DNA from: Paracoccaceae bacterium
GTDB taxonomy: Bacteria; Pseudomonadota; Alphaproteobacteria; Rhodobacterales; Rhodobacteraceae
Reading direction: 5' to 3'
DNA length: 16,502 nt
Assembly: GCA_015487255.1 (NCBI GenBank)
Contig: WFQA01000255.1
Span: 1-16,502 of the forward strand
Below, piece after piece: positions 7,378 through 14,725 of the stretch (positions are counted from its first letter, which is position 1; each line of letters opens with the position of its first letter). A program made the translations under genes and the position numbers. The notes beneath the pieces are model-generated. The model was given only the letters and a program-made list of their open reading frames with translations. It had not been told where the DNA came from and made no database searches.

Positions 7378-8154
7378 TCAGTCTTGAGATGTTGCGCCAT
7401 AGGTCAATTTTGCCTGGGACACCAAGCTTTCCATCGCAGACAGATACGGCCCCGGCCCGTAACTTATGCGCGACACACCGATTTTCTTCAGGGTTTCAAG
7501 GGGTGGGCCATCGGGCATAACCATAATATTGACCGGCATCGGCAATGCCCCACACAAGGTTTCAATCGCAGCTTCATGCACCAATCCCGGGGTGAACAAG
7601 CCATCTGCCCCCGCCTGTTGATAGGCAGCGGCACGGGCCAAAGCCTCGCGCTCGAGCACCGCCATTTCAGCCCCCGCCCCGGCCTGAAAAAACAAATCGC
7701 TGCGGGCGTTGATAAATAGCCGGACCCCGGCCACCTCGGCCGCTTTGCGGCAAGCTTCAATGCGGGCAGCCTGATCCGGGATGCCATAAAGCCTGTTCTG
7801 GCCGATAACCTGATCCTCGAGATTAATGCCAACCACCCCGATATCCATCACACGCTTGACGGTTTCGGCGACCTGCTCCGGGGTGTTGCCATAGCCACTT
7901 TCTATATCCATGCTGACCGGCAGATCCACGGCCTCAACAACCCGCTTCATGGCATGCAGGGCAAGATCAATGGGCAGGGCCTCCCCATCCTCATATCCGT
8001 TTGCCGCCGCCACAGCCCAACTGCTGCTGGCAATCGCCCCGGCACCCGCAGCCATCACGGTTTTTGCACTGCCCGCATCCCAAATATTCAGCAATATAAG
8101 GGGGTCTCCCTTGCGGTGCAGGTTTCTAAACAGGTCAGATTTGGGTTTTGTCAT
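7378..8154 (-). CDS. Isocitrate lyase/PEP mutase superfamily protein
   Basis: This 258-residue TIM-barrel enzyme belongs to the isocitrate lyase/phosphoenolpyruvate mutase superfamily. Metal and substrate-site landmarks are PVSMDIESGYG (residues 79-89, Asp83 and Glu85), VGINLEDQ (108-115) and FINARSDLF (147-155). After NLED, where isocitrate and methylisocitrate lyases carry a K-[KR]-C-G-H catalytic loop, this protein reads QVIGQNRLYG, so a lyase acting on isocitrate is unlikely. It belongs to the large uncharacterised branch often labelled PEP phosphonomutase; the substrate (2-oxoacid cleavage or decarboxylation) cannot be told from sequence. The ATG at 8154 has AAGGAAAG upstream. No phosphonate genes are nearby. 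Confidence 0.85.
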   Translation of the reverse strand: MTKPKSDLFRNLHRKGDPLILLNIWDAGSAKTVMAAGAGAIASSSWAVAAANGYEDGEALPIDLALHAMKRVVEAVDLPVSMDIESGYGNTPEQVAETVKRVMDIGVVGINLEDQVIGQNRLYGIPDQAARIEACRKAAEVAGVRLFINARSDLFFQAGAGAEMAVLEREALARAAAYQQAGADGLFTPGLVHEAAIETLCGALPMPVNIMVMPDGPPLETLKKIGVSRISYGPGPYLSAMESLVSQAKLTYGATSQD

Positions 8155-8284
8155 CGGGTGCTTTCCTTGAAGTTTGGTTTTGCGAGGGCAAGTATATCCA
8201 CCCCCGCCGCCAAAGCTGGCCGAAAACGGACCTTATCATTTTTTCAACCTTCCCAGAGCACGGTATCTTTGCTTGAATGGCCCC

Positions 8285-8836
8285 ATGTTGGACTTTGACA
8301 CATGCAATGCCGCGCGGCTGCGGCGCGACCCGGCTTATGACGGCCGGTTTTTTATTGGCGTTAAAACCACACATATCTATTGCCGCCCGGTTTGCCCGGC
8401 CAGACAGCCGCTCACAAAAAATGTAATCTTTTACCCCACGGCCCCGGCGGCCGAGGCGGCCGGTTTGCGCCCCTGTTTGCGCTGCCGGCCAGAAACCGCA
8501 CCATTTTGCCCGGCATGGAACGGCACAAAATCCACCGTTGAGCGGGCCTTGAAACTGATCGATGCCGGCGCGCTGGATAGCGGAACCACCAGCCAGCTTG
8601 CCATGCGCCTCGGGGTTGGTGCCCGGCATCTGACCCGCCTGTTCAAAAGGCATATCGGGGCCAGCCCGGTGCGCACCGCTCAAACATTTCGCGTTCAGCG
8701 CGCCAAGCGGCTATTGAACGATACAGATATGGCAATGGCGGAAATCGCTTTTGCCTCAGGTTTTAACAGTCTTAGGCGGTTCAACGCGGTTTTTACCTCC
8801 CTCTATGGCAGGCCCCCGTCCTCATTACGTAAATAA
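8285..8836 (+). CDS. Ada-type methyl-phosphotriester acceptor/AraC regulator, no glycosylase domain
   Basis: The 183-residue protein joins an Ada N-terminal zinc domain (about residues 1-75) to an AraC-type helix-turn-helix domain (about 80-180). The zinc ligands and methyl acceptor are in IYCRPVCPAR (Cys33, Cys37) and PCLRCRPE (Cys64, Cys67), with the same spacing as the four cysteines of E. coli Ada. By analogy Cys33 takes a methyl group from a phosphotriester and so activates transcription of alkylation-repair genes. ATG 8285 is chosen because the conserved LDFDTCNAARLRRDPAYDGRF block follows at once; an in-frame ATG at 8174 would add an unconserved 37 residues. It stops right after the AraC domain, whereas many alphaproteobacterial relatives continue into an AlkA glycosylase. 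No AlkA or Ogt gene is adjacent. Confidence 0.9.
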   Translation: MLDFDTCNAARLRRDPAYDGRFFIGVKTTHIYCRPVCPARQPLTKNVIFYPTAPAAEAAGLRPCLRCRPETAPFCPAWNGTKSTVERALKLIDAGALDSGTTSQLAMRLGVGARHLTRLFKRHIGASPVRTAQTFRVQRAKRLLNDTDMAMAEIAFASGFNSLRRFNAVFTSLYGRPPSSLRK

Positions 8837-8878
8837 GGTGCTCGGCCAGCATCCGGCAATGCCGCAATAATCCAAAAA

Positions 8879-10561
8879 TCACGAATGCTCCTCGCGGGCA
8901 ATCTCCGCCAGCGCGCGGTTATAGGCGCGCAGGGCATCCACATAAAACAGCGCGCCGAGTATCTCGGGCGCGGCAGCATCACCGCTTTGCGCCACAATCG
9001 GGATGATCTCGATTTTACCATTGTCAAACAGCGCAAAAGCCCGCTCCAGCGTGGCATCGCTGGGCAGGCTCACCCCTTGCTGCATCAGCGCCTGGCAGCG
9101 GGTCTCGCTGGCACCATCCTCCGCCCCCTGCGCCCGCATCAGCCGCCCGACCGAAATCATGGCCAATACATAGTTTTGCGGCCCTTCCGAGAGCCGCACC
9201 CCGCGCCGTTTGAGCTGGCTAAGAAAGTAAGAGCGGTCCACCAGTCTGGAATTCAGCGCCGAGGCCAGCGAGACCGAAACCATCACCGCTATCCCGGCCT
9301 GCCAATCGCCGGTCAGCTCAAACACAATAAGCGTGGTCGAGATCGGCGCGCCCAGCACCGCCGCTGCCACCGCCCCCATGCCGGCCAATGCATAAAGGGT
9401 TTCCGCCCCCGAAAGTGACGGCGCGATCGAGGTGGCAACCTGGCCAAAGGCCAGCCCGGTCATTGCCCCGATCATCAATGAGGGCGAGAATATCCCGCCC
9501 CCCATGCGCCCGGCAATGGTGATCGCCACCGCCGCGACTTTCACCGCCAGAAACACAATCACCAGCCAAAGGCCGATCTGCCCGGTCAGCACCCGTGAGG
9601 TGGTCTCATAACCAACCCCGATAATATGCGGAAACCAGATGGCAATGGTGCCCAGCAGCGCGCCGGTTACCCCCGGGCGCAGCCAGTCGGGCATGTGGGA
9701 GGTTTTCTGCACAAAATCCCCCAACTCCTCGCACAGGAATATCGAGCGGATCAGCACAAAGGCCACAAAGCCGCTCAACAAGCCCAGCATCAAAAACGCC
9801 GGCAGCTCGATATAGAAACCCATATCCGACATCGGCAGGATGAACTCGGTCACATTGCCCATCTGCCAGCGGCTGACCACGGTGCCCGCCACCGAGGCAA
9901 TGACAATCGGCGCAAAAGCATGCATCGCAAAATGCCGCAACACCACCTCCAGCGCAAAAATCGTGCCGGCAATCGGCGCGTTGAACGAGGCCGAAACCGC
10001 CGCCGCCGCCGCGCAACCCATCAGGTCGCGCGCGGTAATGCCATCCGCCTTTATCCAGCCCGATACATAGGTGGAGATCACCGCCCCCATATGCACCACC
10101 GGCCCCTCGCGCCCGGTCGAGCCGCCGGTGGAAAGGGTGATCAGCGAGACCAGAGTCGCAACCAGCCCCTCGCGCTTGTTCACCCTGCCCTCACCCAGGG
10201 CCGCGCCCTCGATCACATCCGCCAGCGATTGCGCCCGCCGCGCCCGGCTGAAGAGCTGCATGATAATGCCCACCGCCAGGCCGCCCGCCACCGGAATGCC
10301 CAGCACCCACAGCCAGTGCAGCTCGGCCAGCTTTGAATGCAGCGCCCGGTCAGAAGCGCCATAGAAGAAATCCTGCAATATGGTAATGCCAACCCGAAAG
10401 CCGACCGCCGCCATGCCCGCCGCCACCCCGATCACCAATGCGATCAGCCAGAATTGCAACTGGCTTGGCCCCCGATGCCGCAACGCGCGCCAGCCGCGCC
10501 AGAAATCATCCCGCCCGCTGCGCCAGCGCAGCAATAAAAACCTTTTGAAATAAGCCCGCAC
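8879..10561 (-). CDS. ClC family chloride channel/transporter with C-terminal CBS-like tail
   Basis: This 560-residue ClC-fold membrane protein moves chloride or a similar anion. Landmarks: STGGSTGREGP (gating glutamate, Glu152), FNAPIAGTIFALEVV (193-207), GRMGGGIFSPSL (351-362) and GMGAVAAAVLGAPIS (395-408). The GSGIP selectivity loop is replaced by RRAQSLADV (109-115). At the position of the E. coli ClC proton glutamate (Glu203) there is valine (Val206), as in ClC channels. About 100 cytoplasmic residues at the end resemble a single degenerate CBS domain. Translation starts at GTG 10561; AAAGGAG lies 6-7 bases upstream and overlaps the thioesterase stop, so the two genes are probably coupled. 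The transported anion and the mechanism (channel or exchanger) are not settled by sequence. Confidence 0.93.
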   Translation of the reverse strand: MRAYFKRFLLLRWRSGRDDFWRGWRALRHRGPSQLQFWLIALVIGVAAGMAAVGFRVGITILQDFFYGASDRALHSKLAELHWLWVLGIPVAGGLAVGIIMQLFSRARRAQSLADVIEGAALGEGRVNKREGLVATLVSLITLSTGGSTGREGPVVHMGAVISTYVSGWIKADGITARDLMGCAAAAAVSASFNAPIAGTIFALEVVLRHFAMHAFAPIVIASVAGTVVSRWQMGNVTEFILPMSDMGFYIELPAFLMLGLLSGFVAFVLIRSIFLCEELGDFVQKTSHMPDWLRPGVTGALLGTIAIWFPHIIGVGYETTSRVLTGQIGLWLVIVFLAVKVAAVAITIAGRMGGGIFSPSLMIGAMTGLAFGQVATSIAPSLSGAETLYALAGMGAVAAAVLGAPISTTLIVFELTGDWQAGIAVMVSVSLASALNSRLVDRSYFLSQLKRRGVRLSEGPQNYVLAMISVGRLMRAQGAEDGASETRCQALMQQGVSLPSDATLERAFALFDNGKIEIIPIVAQSGDAAAPEILGALFYVDALRAYNRALAEIAREEHS

Positions 10562-10564
10562 GGG

Positions 10565-11074
10565 TCACTCCTTTCGCCGGATGCCGATCTGCGCGCCCAG
10601 CCCTTTGGGCCGGGGCAGCGCGTCATGGCTGGCCTGCATGCTTGCCAGGCGCTTTTGTATCCAGCCCATATAGGGCGTGGCGCGCCTGGTGGTGTGGTCA
10701 ACATTCATCAACATCGCCTCGCATGTGGCGGCCAGCCCGCCTGCGCCATTCAGCATTTGCATAAAAAGATGCATGCGCTTTTCGTCATGGTCCACCAGCA
10801 GCACCTGCACCCTGAAATCCGCCCCCTCGAGCAGCTCGGCAAAATAGCTCACGTTGTTTTGCAGTGAATACGGCCCCTGCCGCACCCGCGCCGCATGCGC
10901 CTCTCCCATGCCCAGCTCCTGGGCCAGAAAGGCATCGATCGCATTGTCAAAAGCCATGGTGTAATAGGTGACATTCATATGGCCGTTATAATCTATCCAG
11001 CCGGGTTTCACCTGCTGCGTGGCCAGTTTGACCGGCGCAGCATAGGGGCCGTCATGGCCGTCTTGCGGTTCCAT
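10565..11074 (-). CDS. Hotdog-fold thioesterase
   Basis: This 169-residue cytoplasmic hotdog-fold acyl-CoA thioesterase is of the 4-hydroxybenzoyl-CoA thioesterase type. The signature WIDYNGHMNVTYYTMAFD (residues 27-43) contains the Asp-Tyr-Asn-Gly-His-Met-Asn catalytic turn, and a strand pair around RVQVLLVDHDEKRMHLF follows. Related alphaproteobacterial proteins include betainyl-CoA thioesterases of carnitine breakdown, but no carnitine genes are present here, so the substrate is open. ATG 11074 has AGGGAAGAG upstream. Three bases separate its stop from the ClC start, and 59 bases separate its start from the divergent FAD oxidase gene. Confidence 0.85.
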   Translation of the reverse strand: MEPQDGHDGPYAAPVKLATQQVKPGWIDYNGHMNVTYYTMAFDNAIDAFLAQELGMGEAHAARVRQGPYSLQNNVSYFAELLEGADFRVQVLLVDHDEKRMHLFMQMLNGAGGLAATCEAMLMNVDHTTRRATPYMGWIQKRLASMQASHDALPRPKGLGAQIGIRRKE

Positions 11075-11099
11075 ATTCGCTCTTCCCTTTATTTTGGTT

Positions 11100-11112
11100 C
11101 AGGCATAGCCTG
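11100..11112. promoter_or_regulatory. Short palindrome in the divergent thioesterase/oxidase gap
   Basis: CAGGCATAGCCTG is a perfect 5+3+5 palindrome placed near the middle of the 59-base divergent intergenic DNA. It could be an operator for both genes, but it is short enough to be chance. Confidence 0.25.
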
Positions 11113-11133
11113 CCCCCAGAATAGGAGAAGAAC

Positions 11134-12513
11134 ATGACGATTGAAACCGCTATTGAAGCCCTGCGTAAATTGCTGGGCGACCGCCTGAGCACCAATGCTG
11201 CGGTTTTGGAGCAACACGGGCAAAACGAGGCCTATTACCCAACCACCCCGCCCGACGCGGTTGCCTTTCCCGAGCACACGGATGAGGTTTCGGAAATCGT
11301 CAAGATTTGCGGCGCGCATGATTGTCCGGTGATTGCCTTTGGCACCGGCACCTCGCTGGAGGGCCACCATCTGGCGGTGCAGGGCGGTATCAGCCTTGAT
11401 ATGAGCCGGATGAACACGGTGCTGGCTATTAACAGCGCGGATATGGATGTGGTGGTGCAACCGGGCGTGAGCCGCAACCAGCTCAATGAGGACCTGCGCG
11501 CCACCGGGCTGTTTTTCCCGGTGGATCCGGGGGCCAATGCCAGCCTTGGCGGCATGGCGGCGACCCGCGCTTCGGGCACCACGGCGGTGCGCTATGGCAC
11601 CATGCGCGAAAACGTGATGGCGCTGGAGGTGGTGCTGGCTGATGGCAGCATTATCCGCACCGGCTCCCGCGCGCGCAAATCCAGCGCTGGTTATGACCTC
11701 ACCAGGCTGATGGTCGGCTCCGAGGGCACGCTTGGCATTATTACGGAACTGACCCTGCGCCTGCACGGCCAATCCGAGGCGGTTTCGGCCGCCACTTGTG
11801 CCTTTCCCGATATCGAGGCAGCGGTGAATACGGTAATTTCCACCATACAAAGCGGCATCCAGATGGCGCGGATCGAGCTGATCGACGCCAATATGGTGCG
11901 CGGCTTCAACATTGCCGATGGCACCAGCCTGCCCGAGGCCCCGCACCTGTTTGTCGAGTTTCACGGCTCACCACCGGCGGTCAAGGAACAGGCCGAGCAA
12001 TTTGGCGGGATCGTCAGTGAATATGGCGGGAGTGATTTCAAATGGAGCAACAGGCCTGAAGAGCGCAATGCGCTGTGGAAAATGCGCCATAACGCCTATT
12101 ACGCCCATAAAGCGCTTGCGCCTGATTTGCGCGCCATGGCCACGGATATCTGCGTGCCGATCAGCCGCCTGGCCGAAGCGATAGATTTTGCCGTGAGCAA
12201 AAGTGCCGCGCTTGATCTGACGGCCACCATCATTGGCCATGTCGGTGACGGCAATTTTCATTGCGCGCTGAGCTTTGACCCGGATGACAAGGCACAATTC
12301 GCCCGGGTGCAGGATTTTATGCATCAGCTTGCCAAACTGGCGATCTCGCTCAACGGAACGGTGAGTGGCGAGCACGGAATTGGCATCGGGAAAATAAAAT
12401 ACATGGCAGAAGAACACGGTGAGGCCCTCAACACCATGCGCCGGATCAAACGCGCGCTTGATCCACAAAACATCCTCAACCCCGGTAAAATTCTCCCCGC
12501 AAGCAACCTCTAA
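11134..12513 (+). CDS. FAD-linked oxidase, D-lactate dehydrogenase (cytochrome)/GlcD type
   Basis: This 459-residue flavoprotein of the PCMH/vanillyl-alcohol-oxidase fold oxidises a 2-hydroxyacid, most likely D-lactate or glycolate, and passes electrons to a cytochrome or quinone. The FAD domain spans about residues 37-215: PDAVAFPEHTDEV, FGTGTSLEGH (69-78), VDPGANASLGGMAATRASG (130-148) and MVGSEGTLGIITE (193-205). The substrate domain carries the conserved IIGHVGDGNFHCAL (366-379) and SGEHGIGIGK (411-420). It ends with the usual LDPQNILNPGKI. AGGAGAAG lies just ahead of ATG 11134. No GlcE/GlcF subunits follow, so a single-subunit Dld-like enzyme is favoured over glycolate oxidase; substrate choice between the two is inference. 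Confidence 0.9.
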   Translation: MTIETAIEALRKLLGDRLSTNAAVLEQHGQNEAYYPTTPPDAVAFPEHTDEVSEIVKICGAHDCPVIAFGTGTSLEGHHLAVQGGISLDMSRMNTVLAINSADMDVVVQPGVSRNQLNEDLRATGLFFPVDPGANASLGGMAATRASGTTAVRYGTMRENVMALEVVLADGSIIRTGSRARKSSAGYDLTRLMVGSEGTLGIITELTLRLHGQSEAVSAATCAFPDIEAAVNTVISTIQSGIQMARIELIDANMVRGFNIADGTSLPEAPHLFVEFHGSPPAVKEQAEQFGGIVSEYGGSDFKWSNRPEERNALWKMRHNAYYAHKALAPDLRAMATDICVPISRLAEAIDFAVSKSAALDLTATIIGHVGDGNFHCALSFDPDDKAQFARVQDFMHQLAKLAISLNGTVSGEHGIGIGKIKYMAEEHGEALNTMRRIKRALDPQNILNPGKILPASNL

Positions 12514-12562
12514 CCCAAGATTCCTTTCTTTGCTAAATACTCCGGGGGTGAGCGCTTGCGCG

Positions 12563-12579
12563 AGGGGGCAGCGCCCCCT
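12563..12579. terminator. GC-rich hairpin after the FAD oxidase gene
   Basis: AGGGGGC and GCCCCCT form a perfect 7-base stem around a 3-base AGC loop, 50 bases past the oxidase stop. Only TT follows on the + strand, so termination is plausible but unproven; it may instead be part of the repeat unit that starts right after it. Confidence 0.35.
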
Positions 12580-12780
12580 TGCCGAGCGTAGCGAGGCCAC
12601 GGCGTCGCGATTCCCATTTTTTAAGCTTGCTTCAAAAATGCCACCGGTGCCGCTTGGTGAAACTTCCGGATATTTTACTGCAGCGCTGCCGCGCGCGCCT
12701 CCTCGGCGACCTGAAGTCGTCGGCTGCGCCGCCTTTGTTCAGCCCACCTCGTCGGCGCGTGCCTCGCTTCGCTCGGCAAG
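12578..12780. repeat. Interrupted inverted repeat, 20-base arms
   Basis: CTTGCCGAGCGTAGCGAGGC (12578-12597) pairs with GCCTCGCTTCGCTCGGCAAG (12761-12780) at 19 of 20 positions, enclosing 163 bases. Each arm also contains its own small hairpin (CGAGCG/CGCTCG-like). This resembles dispersed palindromic intergenic elements of alphaproteobacteria. No target-site duplication or transposase is visible. Confidence 0.6.
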
Positions 12781-12854
12781 AACAACACCAAACTTGCACT
12801 CCAGATGAAATTGTGGCTTTCTGTGCGGCAAACCAAATTTGACAAGAGAACATT

Positions 12855-13646
12855 ATGGACGAACTTTTTACCCTCGCCAATCTGGGCAACCTCGGCGTGC
12901 TGATCTTTTTGCAGGCCGTGCTCGGCTTTGACAACCTGCTCTATATCTCAATCGAATCTCGCCGTGCACCGCTTGAATCGCAAGCGAAAGTGCGCAAATG
13001 GGGGATCCTGATCGCGGTTGGCCTGCGTATCGTGTTGCTGTTTATCATGATCCTGCTGATTGATGCGCTACAAGCCCCGTTTTTCACTCTGAACTGGGTG
13101 GGGGTGATCGAGGGCAGTTTTAATTTCTCGGTCATTGTCTTCCTGTTTGGCGGGGTTTTCATCATGTATACAGCAGTCAAAGAGATCAGCCATCTGCTTG
13201 CCATTGAGGAAATCGGCGAAAACCCGGATAAGAAAAACGGCAAATCGGCGCTGCATGTGGTCATGCTCATTGTATTCATGAACCTGATCTTCAGCTTTGA
13301 TTCCGTGCTCTCTGCATTGGCGATTACCGATGTGTTCATCCTGCTCGCCACCGCCATCGTTTTATCGGGCATTGCCATGCTGCTGCTGGCTGATACAGTG
13401 GCCGAGTTCATCAAGAAAAACCGCACTTACGAGATTTTGGGCCTGTTTGTGCTGCTTATCGTTGGCATTGTTTTGCTTGGTGAAGGCGGCTATGAGGGCG
13501 GGCTGACGCTATTTGGCTTTGCCGTGCAACCGCTTGAAAAATCTACCTTCTACTTCTCTATCGCTGTGCTTTTCATCGTGCAGGCCATCCAGTCCCGTTT
13601 TCAAAAGAAGCTGGCCTTGCAGCGCCAGCGGCAGACGGGTGGCTAG
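12855..13646 (+). CDS. TerC family integral membrane protein
   Basis: This 263-residue inner-membrane protein is of the TerC/Alx family, which is tied to tellurite resistance and, in better-studied members, to export of manganese or calcium. About seven helices are predicted. The two family signatures are LGFDNLLYISI (residues 23-33, Asp26-Asn27) and FSFDSVLSAL (146-155, Asp149-Ser150); these acidic residues are thought to bind the cation. A polar, charged loop (about 112-131) separates the two halves. The start is preceded by AAGAGAA. It follows the 341-base repeat-bearing gap and lies 56 bases ahead of the small peptide gene, so it may lead the XpaC-TelA transcript. Substrate is not determined by sequence. 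Confidence 0.9.
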   Translation: MDELFTLANLGNLGVLIFLQAVLGFDNLLYISIESRRAPLESQAKVRKWGILIAVGLRIVLLFIMILLIDALQAPFFTLNWVGVIEGSFNFSVIVFLFGGVFIMYTAVKEISHLLAIEEIGENPDKKNGKSALHVVMLIVFMNLIFSFDSVLSALAITDVFILLATAIVLSGIAMLLLADTVAEFIKKNRTYEILGLFVLLIVGIVLLGEGGYEGGLTLFGFAVQPLEKSTFYFSIAVLFIVQAIQSRFQKKLALQRQRQTGG

Positions 13647-13702
13647 CAAAGCGCCGATAATGCCTCTATATTGATAAAAACGCCATAAATACCGGAGAAC
13701 CC

Positions 13703-13795
13703 ATGTCAGGCAAAACCATTCAGCGCATCGCCTATTGGGTCTTGCTGGCCCTGATCTGGGCCGTGGCCGCTGGCTCATACGGGTGGATATCCTAA
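13703..13795 (+). CDS. 30-residue single-helix membrane peptide
   Basis: A small open frame encodes 30 residues: a short basic start (MSGKTIQR), then a hydrophobic stretch rich in Leu, Ala, Trp and Ile (about residues 9-25) and a short tail SYGWIS. It would be a single-pass inner-membrane peptide with its N terminus probably inside. Support: GGAG lies 6 bases before the ATG, the whole length forms one membrane helix with flanking polar residues, and its TAA overlaps the next gene's ATG (TAATG), typical of translational coupling. It matches no named family that I know. It may be a small subunit or regulator of the XpaC/TelA assembly, or serve mainly to couple translation of the next gene. Confidence 0.65.
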   Translation: MSGKTIQRIAYWVLLALIWAVAAGSYGWIS

Positions 13796-14709
13796 TGGCT
13801 GCAAAACGTTTTCGCGGGGCCAACAGCCCCGATGCCAAACCCGGCGAAGCCACTATCGAGGCCGCGCGCCCGATGAAATTCCGCCCGCGTCGCAAAAAGC
13901 CCGGCGGCCTGGCGCTTACCTTGCTGTTTATCGCGCCCTTCCCGCTGCTGCTCGACAGTTTTTCCAAAATCACCGATGCCGCACCAATTGGCGCTGCCAT
14001 CGCCCTTGGCACCTATGCGCTGTTTGTGCTGGCCGCCTGGACCCTGCGCGAGGGCATAAAAGCCGAGGCCGCCTATAACGAGCGCAAAATCGCCCGCCCG
14101 CCGATGTTTCCGCGCAAGCTGATCGCGGCCGGAATTTCCGGCACGGCGGTGTTTCTGACCGCATGGTTTGGCTGGGGGCAGGGCATGATTACCGGCATCG
14201 GCTTTGGCGCTTTGGCCGTGGCGGCGCATCTGGTGGCCTTTGGGTTTGACCCGATGCGGCGCAAGGGCCTGCCGGGCTTTAATGAATACGAGACCGACCG
14301 GGTCGCCCGCGCGGTGGATAAAGCCGAGGCCATCATGGCCGAGATCGAAACGGCGGCCGCAGGTATCAATATCCGCGCGGTTGAGCGCAGGGTGGGCGGC
14401 CTGCTGGATACGGTGCGTGAAATGCTGCGCACGGTCGAGCAAGACCCGCGCGACCTGACCCGGGCGCGCAAATATATGGGCGTCTATTTGACCAGTGCGC
14501 GCGATGCCACCATCAAATTTGCCGAGTTGAACCAGCGTTCGCGCGACAGGGTCAAGCAGGCCGAGTATCTGAGCCTGATTGCTGACCTGGAAACCAGTTT
14601 CAACGGTGAGCGGGAATTGATGCTGCAAGACAACCAGTCTGACCTCGATGTCGAGATCGAAGTGCTGCAAGAAAGATTACAACGCGAAGGCCATTTGGCC
14701 AAAGATTGA
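13795..14709 (+). CDS. XpaC family protein (5-bromo-4-chloroindolyl phosphate hydrolysis protein)
   Basis: This 304-residue protein is usually annotated as 5-bromo-4-chloroindolyl phosphate hydrolysis protein; that name comes from an old phenotype and does not prove phosphatase activity. A basic, disordered N terminus (1-36) is followed by four hydrophobic segments (near 37-55, 64-84, 107-126, 130-150) and a long helical, probably coiled-coil cytoplasmic region (about 165-300) that resembles XpaC partners of TelA. ATG 13795 is chosen because it overlaps the stop of the small peptide gene; an upstream ATG at 13735 would read through that gene in another frame. The gap to telA-like gene start is 16 bases. 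XpaC-TelA pairing recurs in many bacteria and suggests a shared membrane complex. Confidence 0.82.
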   Translation: MAAKRFRGANSPDAKPGEATIEAARPMKFRPRRKKPGGLALTLLFIAPFPLLLDSFSKITDAAPIGAAIALGTYALFVLAAWTLREGIKAEAAYNERKIARPPMFPRKLIAAGISGTAVFLTAWFGWGQGMITGIGFGALAVAAHLVAFGFDPMRRKGLPGFNEYETDRVARAVDKAEAIMAEIETAAAGINIRAVERRVGGLLDTVREMLRTVEQDPRDLTRARKYMGVYLTSARDATIKFAELNQRSRDRVKQAEYLSLIADLETSFNGERELMLQDNQSDLDVEIEVLQERLQREGHLAKD

Positions 14710-14725
14710 AAACAGGGAGTTTTTT

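Larger units (their letters stand above)
12514..12854. other. 341-base gene-free stretch with hairpins and inverted repeat
   Basis: No convincing gene lies here. A + strand reading open across it has low-complexity, Arg/Ser/Ala/Pro-rich composition with no family resemblance and no ribosome-binding site. The stretch holds a GC hairpin, a 20-base interrupted inverted repeat and an AT-rich hairpin (12617-12638), each noted elsewhere. It probably carries the end of the oxidase transcript and the leader of the TerC gene. I looked for the manganese-sensing yybP-ykoY motif often found before TerC-type genes and did not see its conserved loops. Confidence 0.5.

Noticed and set aside
8849..8869. Small hairpin CGGCAATGCCG between the Ada-type and ClC gene ends
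   Set aside because: The stem is only 4-5 bases with no T-run on either strand, so it was not called a terminator.
11094..11122. TTGGTT-17-CAGAAT as promoter of the FAD oxidase gene
   Set aside because: Transcription would begin past the AGGAG ribosome-binding site, leaving no usable leader, and both boxes are weak.
11089..11964. Open - strand frame of 291 codons inside the FAD oxidase gene
   Set aside because: The + strand protein is complete and has all expected motifs; the antisense reading is His/Gln/Gly-rich noise.
12579..12842. Possible small gene in the gap before TerC
   Set aside because: The reading crosses both arms of the inverted repeat, has low-complexity composition, no ribosome-binding site and no recognisable domain.
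12514..12854. Manganese riboswitch (yybP-ykoY) before the TerC-family gene
   Set aside because: The expected conserved loop sequences were not found; structure seen here is explained by the palindromic repeat.
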